Source: Stratiolaelaps scimitus
Lineage: Eukaryota > Arthropoda > Arachnida > Mesostigmata > Laelapidae
Direction: 5' to 3'
Length of the DNA: 64,000 nucleotides
Assembly (NCBI GenBank): GCA_019614645.1
Contig: JABWDB010000021.1
Coordinates: 744,001 to 808,000, forward strand
In this document: positions 36,401-48,382 of the stretch, piece after piece
Position numbering within the stretch: the first letter of the stretch is position 1
Layout: each line of letters begins with the position of its first letter
Made by a program: the position numbers and the translations under genes
The notes under the pieces: model-generated
What the model saw: only the letters and a program-made list of their open reading frames with translations
What the model was told of the DNA's origin: nothing
The model's database searches: none

Positions 36401-38999
36401 TTTGACAGTCCATCCGCTACAGGGCGCCACCGTCGGCGATCGGAACGCGAGGCCTCTATCCGGAGCGGAGCGCGCTTTGAGTCGTACCTCATTCTACTCC
36501 ACGTCCTCGAAGTGTCAGCCGGGTCTCGTATGTTCAATGCTCTAACTTTGTCACACTGCCTGTGCGTCTGTGCGCTGCCCCCAAAACTACAGCAACACCG
36601 CCCCCACAGCTTCTTCTTCATAAGATGAAAAGACAACAGCTAGTACTGGCTCATCAAACAGCTAGCACTTGACCAACACCTGTACCTTACCCTCAGAGTG
36701 CTGTCATGGAAAACTAACAAACATCAACAATTAGACAACGATAGGATCCACGTTTGTGACTCTCCTTTTATATTCGAGTGGAAGCTAAGTGGTGACAATT
36801 GATTTGTGACAGCGTCGATCGCAAAATGACATACTCCGATTTTATTTCCTCCGCCGACACACTATCGGATTTTTTACTTTGATTCACTAGGAAGGGAATA
36901 TCATTACGATCGTAACAAAGACCCTGTGGGGTGGTGTAACAAGAGGTGGCGCCAGATTTTTAGCAGTTGTTGGTGGAGTTTTGTTGTTGGTGCCGGTTCG
37001 TTCGACAAAAGGAAAGTGAAAACAGAAAACGAAAGGAAGAGGCTAAAATAAAATCACGTTTAAGCAGTTGCTAGCGAAAGCTCAGTGATATATCGAAGTG
37101 TTTGTTCTTCAGAGGCAGTAATCCGTTAGCAGAGAGAGAGAAACGGGGTCTACCCGATATTCTTCATAACGAAATTTGGTACATCACACAAGAACAGTTT
37201 GTGATGAATATCCGGTAAGATATTATAGAGATCACCATCGTTCCGCTTGCAGCAAAGGTTGATCTCGAACCAAATTCGTTGTGATTTGTAAAAACATCAA
37301 CTACGTCTGCCTTCTGAAAGAAAGTGTTAGTGATCTGTGATGGTGTTGGTGCCATTAAGCTAAAGGTGCACATTTATTGATATTGGACGAATTTGGTTCC
37401 GTTCGGTAATAGCGTTGACTCGTGGATAGGAAGGAACTTCCCTGAGTTACAATCAGCTGGTTGATCTGGATCCGACATTTATGTGGGGGAGAGTTTGTGA
37501 TCGGAGGATACTCTGTACATGACGAATTGACATTCAAGGCGGCATAAAAAGGTGAGCTGAGAATCGAGAACGTTGGGGTGCCATCATTCTCCCCGTGTGG
37601 AAGCTCATTCATTCTTTAAAAGGATCAAAACTATGACGGATTATGAATTGAGATTGATTGTTAAGGATTTCAGTCTCTCATGGCAGCAAAGACGCGTCCA
37701 TGTTTGAGGAGGGGTGGGTGTCAGCTATGCAAAGCGTCGAACTAATCACCAAATTTGTGGGCGTGGGAAATTTGTGCTGTTCGAAAATTTTTTTTTACTG
37801 TTCTCCTTATATCAAGTAAGCTAACATCACTGAACACACAATGAAAGGCTCTGTTAGCAATATGTTCCATGCTGCCCTTACCTCTTACCTCAAACAATTC
37901 ATTAAATTTTTTTATCATCTTTACACAAGTAGGGGGAATTGCCACAGTCGCGCTATCAAACTGATCCGTAGTGGATTTCCCCTCAACAACCCCTCATCTA
38001 TTTTCAACTGACACATATAATAGTTAGTCCGTGTGTATCCGTTTCTTATATTGCGCACATAGATTAGCCGTTCTTGCTTTGGTCTGTTTCTCTCTGCGGG
38101 TTAGCTCTGTGGTGACGAGCACTCGATACACTAACATCATGTCTGTCAACACATGGTATTATATTCAGTGGACTCTATCTGTCTGCCTGACCGGCATCTC
38201 TATTCTGTCTCTTCTGCTCCGGCTGGTAGGCTCTCTCTCCCCAATTTTCTTCTTCGGCTTGCGTGCATACACGATCCCCTCGACGACTCATATCACTTCT
38301 ATACCACTACAGTAATAGTAGTACATTATGATAATGTGTCCTGTCGTCGGACGCGGCTGTAGGCATCACTCTGGTCCGTTCTAGCAGCTCTCAAATAGGA
38401 CAGACTCATCGAACATAGCCTGTCGCGTAGTCTCTCCTGCGTTTCAGCAGGATGCCTGCGGCCCGGCTTTGCCCGTTCAACCAGACTTAGTCTGGTTGCA
38501 TCGAGCAGTCTTTGTGTCTCCCACTGGCTCTAGTGCCACAAGTTCTGAATGTGAAGGTATCTGATTATGTCGGTGATAATGATGATGGCGGTGCCAGCAA
38601 CGAGGGCTATCAAACGCGCTGCCGTTGCCGAACATGTCAGTGACAATGACATCTCGTCACCCTTCGAGAATTGGTCGTTAACGAGACATTTTGACGACAG
38701 CCTGACACGATCATGTGGGCGGCGGCAACAGCAACAACAACAACGACAACATCGATAGGAGTAGGGGAGGGTCCATAGCGACATTGAACGAAAATCTACA
38801 GATACTCCGATGCTGTGAGACCTATACATGAATTCAAATTTTGTTTTAAATATTCCACTCGATACAAATGGGAGAGCCGCATGGGACAGAGGAGCTAATA
38901 AGTCTGATGACGTTATTGCAGTGACACACATATAGTAGATCATATAATTACACACATTCTGTCGAAAGTGCGTAGCGTCCCAACCTCTCAATTATATGA

Positions 39000-39535
39000 T
39001 GAACACGTGCCCTGAATCCTTCGAGAATAGGTTAAAAATAGGTAAGTAGACATTTGACCATACAACTAATCACAAGCATGATCGGACATTCTGCTCCGAT
39101 TATTTCTTAAGCACTATATCTGAATTAAAAGAGGATAGGTACAACTTGACTGTTCATGGTTTACCAGAATTTCAGCGCTCAGAGGCGTTGCTATTGGAAA
39201 GATGCGTGTTTTCCTTGTTCGAACGATTTTGTGTAATGTTGTTACTGATTCTCTTTGAATGAATGTTTCTAATTAAGAGCATCAAGTGTCCAAGGTCTAG
39301 ATCTATCGCGAGACGGTAAGCGCTTATGAAATATCTTCTAGATATCGATCTTTTGATAGCCTTCTGTAGTGATTGTGGTGAGACACGTCAAATCAAGGGT
39401 CCTCAAATAGCCTTAAATTAAATTGATCGTAATCGTATTCATGAACTGCAAAATGCAATTTGCAATGATACTCCTTTGTGGGGACTGGAAGTTAAGGGTC
39501 AAAGAAAAGGTAGGCCTTTATTGATATAACTGATT
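39000..39535 (+). pseudogene. Probable LINE ORF1 relic
   Basis: One plus-strand frame, broken by TAG, TGA, TAA and TAA, keeps the order of parts seen in ORF1 proteins of CR1/L2/jockey-like LINEs. ELKEDRYNLTVHGLPEF at about 39125-39175 matches the conserved ---R-NL-i-GLPE start. IKSIKCPRSRSIARR near 39270-39314 matches the basic R-rich segment before RPLLV. IKGPQIALN then IDRNRIHELQNAI, about 39390-39460, matches KG--I-i--D-T--Q---L--L. EVKGQRKGRPLLI closes the segment before TAA near 39533. ORF1 binds the LINE RNA in its ribonucleoprotein. No ORF2 follows, so this is an isolated, decayed piece. The family call rests on motif order and one constant frame; no single residue is decisive. Confidence 0.5.
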
Positions 39536-42157
39536 TACTATATGTTGTCAAACAGAAGTCTTCTGAAGACTCTATTCATGCGTTCCCTTTTCGCACAGAA
39601 CGAAGAGAGGAGAGACTTTTCAACGATCTATCGTTGAAGAGCCAAACGGAGGGTGCTTTTTTTGGCAAAGCTAATGGCACGCATATCAGTTAAAAGCATA
39701 TATTATATATATTGTATAAGAAATGAAAGAGATTTAAATTTAACATATAGCTCGCAGTGTAGTCGTATTATGATTGACTGATAAAAACGAACAATAATAT
39801 CCACTACCATTGCAATTCAAGTTAAAGTAGATTTTTTCTCTATGACAGGTATTTATTTCATTACGCCCAGTGGAAATTTAATAGCTGATATTACACATAT
39901 AGTTCGGTATATTATTGAATGTACATGTTTGTTGATTAGTACTATTTATTTATTTCATCAAGAGCGGCATGAGACTGCTCAGCAGGTCACGTTAGTTGGC
40001 GGGGAAGTACAGGAAGGGACACAGTCTACTGTGTTCAAGTATGATGATGGCATAGGTGATGGCAGCAACACTAGCAGTAGCCGCGTATTACATGCAATAG
40101 CAGCCAGCGGTGGCGTATTTCGGTATAGCTGTACACAGATGTGTGGGTCAGTTCCGCAGCATAGCCAGCAGCTCGTCGTCTCGGTCGGGGTGACATGACT
40201 GATGCGCGAAGGTAGTCGAACTATATTATTCACACATTCACGGAGGGTCGCTCAGTCGTCCGTCGGTCAGTCGGTTAGATTTACGCCTGTCGGATCAGTA
40301 TACTCTACCACTGCTACTACTAGTGCTCACTTACACCTACTTACAACAACCTGCTGTTGCTGCTGCTGCAGTGATTACGCAGTGATCACCATGACGAAAC
40401 CGGCAAGCACTTTCTGTGGCCGTCCTCATCAAGCATTTCTTCTTCCGTTCATTCATTCATGCGCCGAGATCAGCGGTCTATCGGTGAGCAGGTTAGGAGA
40501 TTGGCGCTTAAGGGCATCAGCCGTGGACTAATTCGATGATCGGCATATTGAATTATACAAGACTCGTGTTTCTGGGAGATGTCGTTCTCAACCCGTCTGT
40601 TATATATGATACTATTTTTTATATTCACGGTTTCTGCATTGCAGACGTTGTGAATAATTGAGGGACTCTATGTACTCGCGTGTGCTGTTGGTCTAGAATT
40701 ATCTGTATACACATGTTTGTAGCGATCTATGACAAGTGGTGCATAAGTGTTATTGGGAGAACGTCCTTGAACCACAGGACGATGAACAGAGTGAGTGAAG
40801 TGTTACAACGAAGAATAGCCGTAGCCTATGCTAGCTTCTATTGCTTGCATCGATTCGTATTTCATACTGTTAGCGTTTAAATTCTACTTTCATGCGACCG
40901 CGACCAACTGGTTTCGAGATCTTCGGCGATAGAGACCGAAGATAAGCTTGATGATGAACATATGCCTTTCAGCCTATTAACGGCTCACTCCAGCCATTCA
41001 GTAGCTCAAATTCTCGAAATGAGGAAGCCTTATGGAACTATGATGTTGAATGAACGATTTTAAAACGGGCTGTATAAAGTTGTTCCGATAGATATGAATC
41101 TAGTGGTTACAACACTCTTTCCAAATCCTCATAACCCAATAGTCACAAAGAGAGGCCAGCTAGTTATAAGGCCTTTGACTACATTAGTGGAACTTGGGAC
41201 ATAACACAGTTCGACTACTATCTTGTATGTGGCTTATCTGTGTCATCATATGTGTCTCTGTTTGGGCTTAATGCGGACATGGAGAGTATAATTTGAAGGG
41301 CTCTTTCCATGCAAGTTAAAGAAGTTGACACTAACAAGAAATTGCATACACACATATATAAAAATTTCCCTAAAAATAAAAATGTGACAATGTTACATTT
41401 TGAGTAGTTTGTTGTCTCGAACTTTATTTTCTTTGAATGTATGTAAGATACCTATATTCTCCATGGAATAAATATAGGGAATTCTCGTGTGTTCATTCTG
41501 AATCAGTTAATTAGTCAGAGGTTTCTATGTCCGTTTCAAATCTTTGATGTTGACCGATTTCAACATTTATCCACCCATGTGAACGCATTTGCTCCCCCTC
41601 TACAAGAACTGGGCGATATGTTTGATAGCTAAGCTATTGGTCACAACCAGCGTACTCCAGCAACTTCTGTGAGATCGATCTATATATATATATATATATA
41701 TATTAACAAATGACTAATTTTATTAAACAGTATACAATCATTTCTACAGATTGAAAACGGAGTGAAGTTTGATCGCGTTCGTAGCCATCGGTGAAGTAAT
41801 AGGCAGCAATCGAAGTGCAGGTTTGTCTCGACCGTGAGGTTACGAGGGGACATGAGTATCGATTAAATTTAATCACCGCCGTTTATCAACAATTGTAAAT
41901 ATGCCACAACATGGCAATTAATGTGTAGACAAAAGCGATCAATTCCTTGGTTGAGGTACAGCGGGTTTTATGTAGTACATAGAGCTTGGCAACGAACGCG
42001 CCGGTGACAGACGCTACTCTGCTAATGCAGCACGCCACCACTAAACGATTTAAACTAGTCCAATCATTAATATTTTTCAAGTTCGTGAATATACTTAATT
42101 ACTAATAATTTATATCATCAAGAGTAATAAAATAATAAAAAACATCATTGTCAATAT
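39536..42157. other. Unassigned sequence
   Basis: No gene recognised. A plus-strand frame at 39842-40198 (118 codons) has no family signature. A TA microsatellite lies at 41681-41703. The small CTG-rich patch near 40344-40370 is low complexity. Confidence 0.35.
41681..41703. repeat. (TA)n microsatellite
   Basis: A 23-bp TA run, preceded by GATCGATC. Confidence 0.95.
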
Positions 42158-42171
42158 TTACAATATACAAC
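42158..42171 (+). repeat. 14-bp target-site duplication, left
   Basis: TTACAATATACAAC, identical to 42243-42256. Confidence 0.9.
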
Positions 42172-42242
42172 AAAGGTTTTCGGGCTGGCTCTCAGCCAAC
42201 ATTTAACGTCCACGGTACTGCTTTTAGCATTGCTTCGTAAAC
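42172..42242 (-). repeat. 5'-truncated SINE copy with target-site duplication
   Basis: A 71-bp insertion. On the minus strand it reads ACGAAGCAATGCTAAAAGC, AGTACCGTGGACG, GTTAAATGTTGGCTG and CAGCCCGAAAACC. It shares its 3' end with the 22364 copy but extends about 20 bp further 5'. Perfect 14-bp duplications on both sides define the insertion. Confidence 0.9.
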
Positions 42243-42256
42243 TTACAATATACAAC
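42243..42256 (+). repeat. 14-bp target-site duplication, right
   Basis: Perfect copy of 42158-42171. Confidence 0.9.
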
Positions 42257-44900
42257 TTAACATTATTACTGACAGTGTTTATTTTTAATACTATAAATTG
42301 CTTGTAAGTCAACTCAATTGCCCCACTGGGTATTGGAGAAGGATTATCCCACCTGTAATGTATTATACTTATGAAATGATTCTGTGCGAAGTGAGCTAAG
42401 TCTGTTGGATATGGACATTGGACTTGGCTCACTTTGCATGCAAGCACTTCGACGTGCGACTCGCATGTTTTAAATCATTAAGTAATATATACAAAACAGG
42501 ATTATTATGATTTGAACACAATGTTGTTACCCCCTAACAATGGGCTTTTGCTGACACGTCTGCTCATAATGGATGAGCTTGTAAACGTCATTTTTCTAAA
42601 TATATAGATATCCTTGTATTAATAGTCATCCGAGTAAAATGCTAGTAAGGTATAAGACAAATAATCAAAATAGAGTAGAATTTTGCAGTATCATATTTCG
42701 CTATTTCATAATAAAAATTATATGAAAACAAAGCGAATATACCGTATTTCATTCATTGTGCGCGTATGATTCAATGATGCCTCTGAGAAATTGAATGAGG
42801 CTGTTTTGCTGTCGATAATAAGAGCTGCACCGGTTATGTATCTAGATGTCATAGCTTTATATTCGATACACACGGACCGCAAATAAATCAGACAGTCGGG
42901 GAATGTTGGCTTTCAGCCATGATGATGACTTTGAAAGTATATCAATGGATCGATCGAACATAGTCCTGCAACGATCATGAGCAGAAATATAATAACATGA
43001 GGATTGGAGATGTCACTGATCTGACTTTGAATCTTCCATGCTTATCTACACGGCACATGCTTATCCAAACGGCGCTGTAGAGTACTCTTTAATACCACTC
43101 TTTGTATGGGGCTCGCTGTATACTTATTCTACTGGTACGAAGACCAAGACTGTGAAGAGAGCCACCGCGCATCGTTAGCGCTTAGCTAACTCAATTGAAC
43201 GGTGCAAGTCATGCAAATGCTAATTTGGGTTTTCATTAACCCGCACGACGAGTCCCTCATACAGTCCTGAATGTCTTGGACGTCTGGGGTGCCTATGGAG
43301 AGAGCGGAACCACCCACGATCACCGAAGCTCGCGTTGAGACACCGCGCGCTTACCAACATACACACAAGATAGCCAATTTTGTGCGCCGTTGTCTGCTCG
43401 TCGTCTGCCATGAGGTCTACCGAATGTCTATAGAGACAGCGACACACAAGACATTTTCCGTATAATGATTAGCCAGGCGACTGCTCCTGAGTTTATTAAG
43501 TTTTGTTCTACCTCATAGATTCATTACAGTTAGTTGCCTTATTCGAATTACACAACACAGACATTCATTGATACTCAATGAATGTGAATCAGTAATACGG
43601 TACATGTAGACACAGTATCCAAGTGAATGAGTACAAAGTGCTTCATCTGTGGCTGCTTCGGACGAGTTTATTGCGTATGTGGGTGTTCGATCTCATGGCA
43701 GTTCACGATTCCGCGTATCAGAGCCTTTCCACCCAATAACTAACCTATAACGGTGTGTACAAGGAACAAATTTAAAAATCAAGGAGATAATACTACCTAG
43801 AGCATTTTTAATGACAGTAAAAGTCCTAGCTACCACCTATCCCAGTAAAAGTCCCAGCTACCACCGACAATAGTACAATTAGTATTAGTATGATGAGCCA
43901 ATAATTGTTGTAATATGCTACAATTGTATCCATACTGTGCCTACAATTGCCGTCGAAATTGCTCCGCCTATGGCGTTAAGGCACAAGACAAAAACGGAAC
44001 TTTAACGAAACCTTAGCTCCGAAGCGAATCCCTACAACATTGGAGCTCACATTGTGCCATCATCTTCTCGTCCTGTTCCCGCCTTGATAGCCTTTGGCAA
44101 CCGTAAGCGTGTTCACTTGGGGGCTTCCGGACAAAAGCAAGGGCGTGGATCAGTGGAAGGTTGGTCTGACCCGCCATATAGACACGAAGGATCTAAGGGA
44201 TGTGCAGGAGATGTGGCAGATTCGTATATGCTAGAAGAGTAGGGGGGAGATCGAACGGGCTGTCAAGTTACCAAGTAACTCACAGCCTATGTATTGCCTA
44301 TGCGAGCTCTTGTTGCCAATGTGTACAGGACGAATATCCTCGTCTCACAGACATGGACCAATAGAAATAGACATCTACAGACACGACATGCGCGACGACG
44401 GCGTATCAGAGCGTTTACGAACAACCTATGACAATCGACAATGCACGCACGTGCGCGCATACACACACACACAACAGGTTGGTGGAACGGGCTCATAATC
44501 GCCATCCGACTGCTATAGACGGATAGACAGATGTTAGGGTGGGTTAGGCGTGTGCTAAGGACTGCTAGAAATAGCAGTGGTCCGGTCTGTATATGGACAC
44601 ACGGACGGCGAAATGGATTGACCATTACACACTTATTGTAGTGGGCGTTGTATTTGTGTCTCCGAAGATCCGCTTGCCTGGTTAGTTTTCCTATGCTGTA
44701 ACTGCTGTGATATATGGAGTAAAACTCTATAGTGAGTACGTAGAACAAGTTCGGATTCGTAACTAGAATGGAGTACATTCTACTGAAATTATTCGTACCA
44801 TAATTGACTATGTTCTAGGAGTAGTAGGGGCCTAGTATTCGATTGTGCCAACTTGCGTTTTTACTATTTCCTAGCCCCGTTCGGCAGAATGATGAATATA
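42257..44900. other. Unassigned sequence
   Basis: No gene recognised. A 23-bp unit is repeated at a 28-bp spacing at 43815-43865. Frames of up to 163 residues near 44287-44778 look like chance openings. Confidence 0.4.
43815..43865. repeat. Two-unit tandem repeat
   Basis: CAGTAAAAGTCC(T/C)AGCTACC-like units start at 43815 and 43843 with one mismatch in 23 bp. Confidence 0.85.
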
Positions 44901-44981
44901 TGTGCGCCTTGTAATTGGAGGAGACACGAGGGTGCACGGATTCGATCTCCACCGTTGCACATTTGCATTTAAAAAGGGATC
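44901..44981 (+). repeat. SINE head fragment with B-box-like sequence
   Basis: Shares TGTGCGCCTT, GGTGCACGG(A/G)TTCGA(T/C)CTCC, CGTTGCACATTT and CATTTAAA--GGGATC with the copy at 48205-48367. The B-box-like part (consensus GGTTCGANNCC) has one base changed. The family body after GGGATC is missing or diverged. Confidence 0.75.
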
Positions 44982-47900
44982 TTTGTTTTGAAAAGAAAAT
45001 AAAAATTATTAAAAGATAATAAAAAATTATTTTATTCGTTTTGATACTACTGAGTTATAATGAAGTAGACGAGTCAATTGCTGTTTAACGCCCATATTCA
45101 GAGGGATGCGCGGAAGAGGGATCCCAAATACTATGTCGTGGCGTCTAACTTAGATCGGCCATACAGATAGACAGACAGGTAGGTGGCAGGTAGCACTACC
45201 TGCATATCTATTTAGGGTACTCTATTTACCTCTCAGCTGCCGCTCGTTCGCTTTTCACTTCTCTTTCCTGTTCTGACACGACCGTTGCGGTCGAGTAACA
45301 GTTGGAGTGGTTGGAGTATCTACATTTTGTCTTGCTCTTCATACATTCAAGGCAGCAGCTGCCTGCATACTGAACCGTACTCGTGTGCATTGAGTTAGGC
45401 TTAACGAACTCAGTCAGCCAGCCAGCCGTCTACTTTGACCTCGCGACGCATTTCTAGCCGGACTAGCAGCGCGAAATCTGTAGAGTGCTCGTCCTGATGA
45501 TGCACATGCTTGTCATAGACAGAGCGAGAAGGCCCTATATCTGGAGGAGCTCTTCCCTTGTTCACAATACTACATAGCTTATTGCTAGGCAGTAGCAGAG
45601 GAAGTGCCGTAGTCATTTGGTGGTTAAGTTATCTGAATATTCACGAAACACATTTCCACTTTAATCTTTCCTCTCAATTACTCCTATCCGAGGGGTCTCA
45701 AGTCGAGTACATGTTAAGCTTCCAAAAAACTCAATAAAAAGGGAATAAGAGAAAGAGTTCACTTTAAACAGGCTAACTTTAATCAGTGAACGTGAAGTCT
45801 AGTGATGCGATTTATTGCAAAAGATAACCGAACAAGATTGAACAAATTCAAAACAATGGCGGTGCTAGTTTGCTGGCTCTAAGGTCCATAAAAGGATTGC
45901 TGCTGAATGAACATTCCAGAAACGGAATCTGTGGACGACTCTGTTGGAGTTAAGAAAACAGTTCTAAAAGCTTCAGATTCAAGTTTTCTGTATAAAAAGT
46001 AAAATACGAAGCAAGATCAGTATCCAATGGTATAAAAGTATTATAGGTGGTTCCCAGCCGGCACAATTGAGCATGCATACGCAATTGTCCACTCGAGCAG
46101 TGTTGGCCGCATGGTCGCTAACGCTAGCTACCTTCAGTGTGGCCTTGGCAGCATCAGTGACGTCCCACAGGATGAGCAAAGGCCATGAATCGTGGATCAC
46201 CCAACCAACCTGGTAGCGGTTTTGTGGACAGCGCGGAATGCATCTTTGCCAGCTGTAGAAGAAGTAAAAACCCGACCAGAAAGCAGCAATAAAGCAGGTC
46301 TCAAAGGGCGTATGGTGTTAATTTTTCTATTCCGATTACTTTGCTCAGGTCGAGCTAGAAAGCTACATAGAAGACTTTAACGTATTACAGGGACAATACG
46401 GTTCCCTTTTGTTCACTCCACTGACCTCGACGGGGTTAGAAAGGGCAAGAGATTATTTTTCTGTTTAAGGTACAGGCGATGGCATTTGGCTGAAATTTCT
46501 CGTCGGGGTCAACGATGGCCAAGGACATTTCCCTTCACTTCTGCTTCTAACGTGTCATTGGGTAACCTAGTACATACAAACTATAGAGATTTTCCCGTTA
46601 CGTGTTTGAGATAGGCATATCCTTCATCAAAGAGGCCCAAATATAAGATGGGTTGTATGGGTTAAAATGAATGGGTATTTATTATATAATGAACAAAGAG
46701 CTCTACATGGGATAGATAAGAATCTGTAACCTGGATACGCACTTGATATCTATGGTATGATATTCACGAGGCAAGTAGCGTACTCGTGTATTTCTCGGTA
46801 AACATTTCACGAAGCCGACTCTTCTCGTAAGAGATGATTTCCTCACTTGGTTTGAAACATATTTTAACGTTATGCGAGGCTATGGAAGACTTGTGACTAT
46901 ATTATATTTCACGGTACGTTCACAATATACAAAATAATTTTACTTTAACTTTTCATGCTCTCCATATCCTCGAGTTTTAGTATAGTGTGTCCGATTTTAC
47001 GATGTGTCCCGGAGTCGCAAGTCCAGTTGTGTTTGTCACATTGCCTCTCGCGTGCACAAAGGCAAGCTACGTTTGCTACGTTAAGCTAAACAAAACAGCC
47101 AACTCTTTTTTTATAGCCGTATGCTTGCCGTATAACATCGTGTACTTGATGGCCGTATTCAGACCGACTGATATTTGGCTCAGACCGACTAGGGACCACA
47201 CAGGGCAATATTCCGTATAGGATGGCCTTCGCGTATTTCTATCTCGGTACCTATCTCCCCCCGCGTTGCCGGTAATATTATTACTATTATTATTATTATT
47301 ATCATGGTATACCATCATCTGCTGTATCCGCACTTTGTTCGTCTCTCGCTAAAGATGTTGACTGACTGACTGACTCGAGCTGAGTTGGTCAATGTCTGTT
47401 CAGAGATCCGTTCGAGATGAGAGTGAGCAGGAGAATCACCACCCACCATAGACATTTACATTCGCCGAGTGCGACGGGCAGCAGCATTAGCAGCTTTCCT
47501 AGCAAACCGCAGGGGAGGGGGAGAGAGAGAGAGACAGGAAAAGTGCATAGACATGCAGACCAGACCAGGCCACGTGACACAGGTCCGTCCAACAAAAGTG
47601 GTCAGGTCAACGAAAACAACATGGGGGAAGGCATCCTTTTCTCGTCTATCTACATATATGATCTGATCTCATGGGCTGGCCCTGCCGACTGGCAGTGGTA
47701 CGTAGACCTCAACAGGGATCTCTTTTGCCATCGTTTTCTCGTCTTCTCTCGTTTAACGACGACTTCGCGAAGGTTGTGTTCCGATGCCAATGTATGGGCG
47801 GTCGCTCGAATAAACGACGGAGCAGCAAATACTGTATGCTAATGCAGTGACTCATCCTGATCCAGCCTAAAATAGAGGTTTCCTTGGCTTGAGGCTTCGT

Positions 47901-48191
47901 AGAGGTCTGCTCCCGACTGTAGGCTACATTCAGGTTGTGATCGGGTTGGTCGAGGAGTCCGTGTCTTTTTCCGGGTGGACGAGCAACCACTTGATACTAT
48001 GCCGCCGGTGAGTCGCCACAGTGTCTGCCTGTTCGTTGACCTGTGCTCCTGTCAAATGGGGATATGCGTTCCACATCCTTGGATGTGTGTGAGTGTACAT
48101 TGTTCTTTGGCAAATTACCAGTAATCCGCTAAGGCGATACGTAAATCAAATTAAAGAGATGTGAATATTTTCAATGTACTCTTGATTAGCC
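44982..48191. other. Unassigned sequence
   Basis: No gene recognised. It starts with an A/T-rich low-complexity patch (44985-45040) and contains an ATT microsatellite at 47285-47302 and a GACT run near 47357-47377. Bases 47400-48060 are GC-richer with chance frames on both strands. Confidence 0.4.
47285..47302. repeat. (ATT)n microsatellite
   Basis: An 18-bp run of ATT units. Confidence 0.9.
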
Positions 48192-48204
48192 TTTAGGAAG
48201 TCTC

Positions 48205-48367
48205 CCACATTCGTGTGCGCCTTACCATCGGAAGATATACGTGGTGCACGGGTTCGACCTCCAACGTTGCACATTTCCATTTAAAGGGATCCGTCTTATG
48301 AAGCAATGCCGAAAGCAATACCGTGGATGTTAAATGTTTGCTGTGAGTTAGCCCGGAAAAGTTACTT
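48205..48367 (+). repeat. Most complete SINE copy
   Basis: The longest copy of the family, 163 bp. In order: GTGTGCGCCTTACCATCGG; GTGCACGGGTTCGACCTCC (B-box-like); AACGTTGCACATTTCC; CATTTAAAGGGATCCG; TCTTATGAAGCAATGCCG; AAAGCAATACCGTGGATG; TTAAATGTTTGCTGTGAG; TAGCCCGGAAAA. Imperfect flanking repeats TTTAGGAAGTCTC (48192-48204) and TTTAGGAAACTTCTC (48368-48382) may be the target duplication. The A-box half present at 8271-8286 is missing, so even this copy is 5' truncated. The tRNA-derived class is inferred from the A-box and B-box resemblance; the repeat family itself is seen directly. Confidence 0.82.
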
Positions 48368-48382
48368 TTTAGGAAACTTCTC

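Larger units (their letters stand above)
22429..38999. other. Long unassigned region
   Basis: No gene that I can defend. GC-richer parts at about 26050-27700 and 36340-36640 hold overlapping chance frames. Smaller items are a frame at 23591-23779 with TPVDDGLAARRC (minus), a Pol III box-like pair near 32485-32532 (minus), a TC microsatellite at 33313-33332, and a perfect inverted repeat at 33443-33472. A frame beginning with an ATG at 30861 in a good initiation context (GCGACATGG) encodes a short Lys-rich start followed by a hydrophobic stretch, but no gene structure supports it. The rest is AT-rich and empty to me. Confidence 0.35.

Noticed and set aside
35943..36413. 156-residue minus-strand frame
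   Set aside because: Cys/Tyr/Ile-rich composition typical of AT-rich chance translation; no motif.
36904..36965. TTACGATCGTAA palindrome and TGGCGCC as a possible LTR end with primer binding site
   Set aside because: TGGCGCC matches a primer site for only 7-8 bases, and no long terminal repeat or gag/pol frame follows.
37267..37399. 13-bp inverted repeat GAACCAAATTCGT / ACGAATTTGGTTC as element ends
   Set aside because: No target duplication or internal structure; at 107 bp apart it may be coincidental.
44287..44778. 163-residue minus-strand frame
   Set aside because: The arginine/cysteine-rich middle comes from CA-repeat and GC-rich DNA; no recognisable domain.
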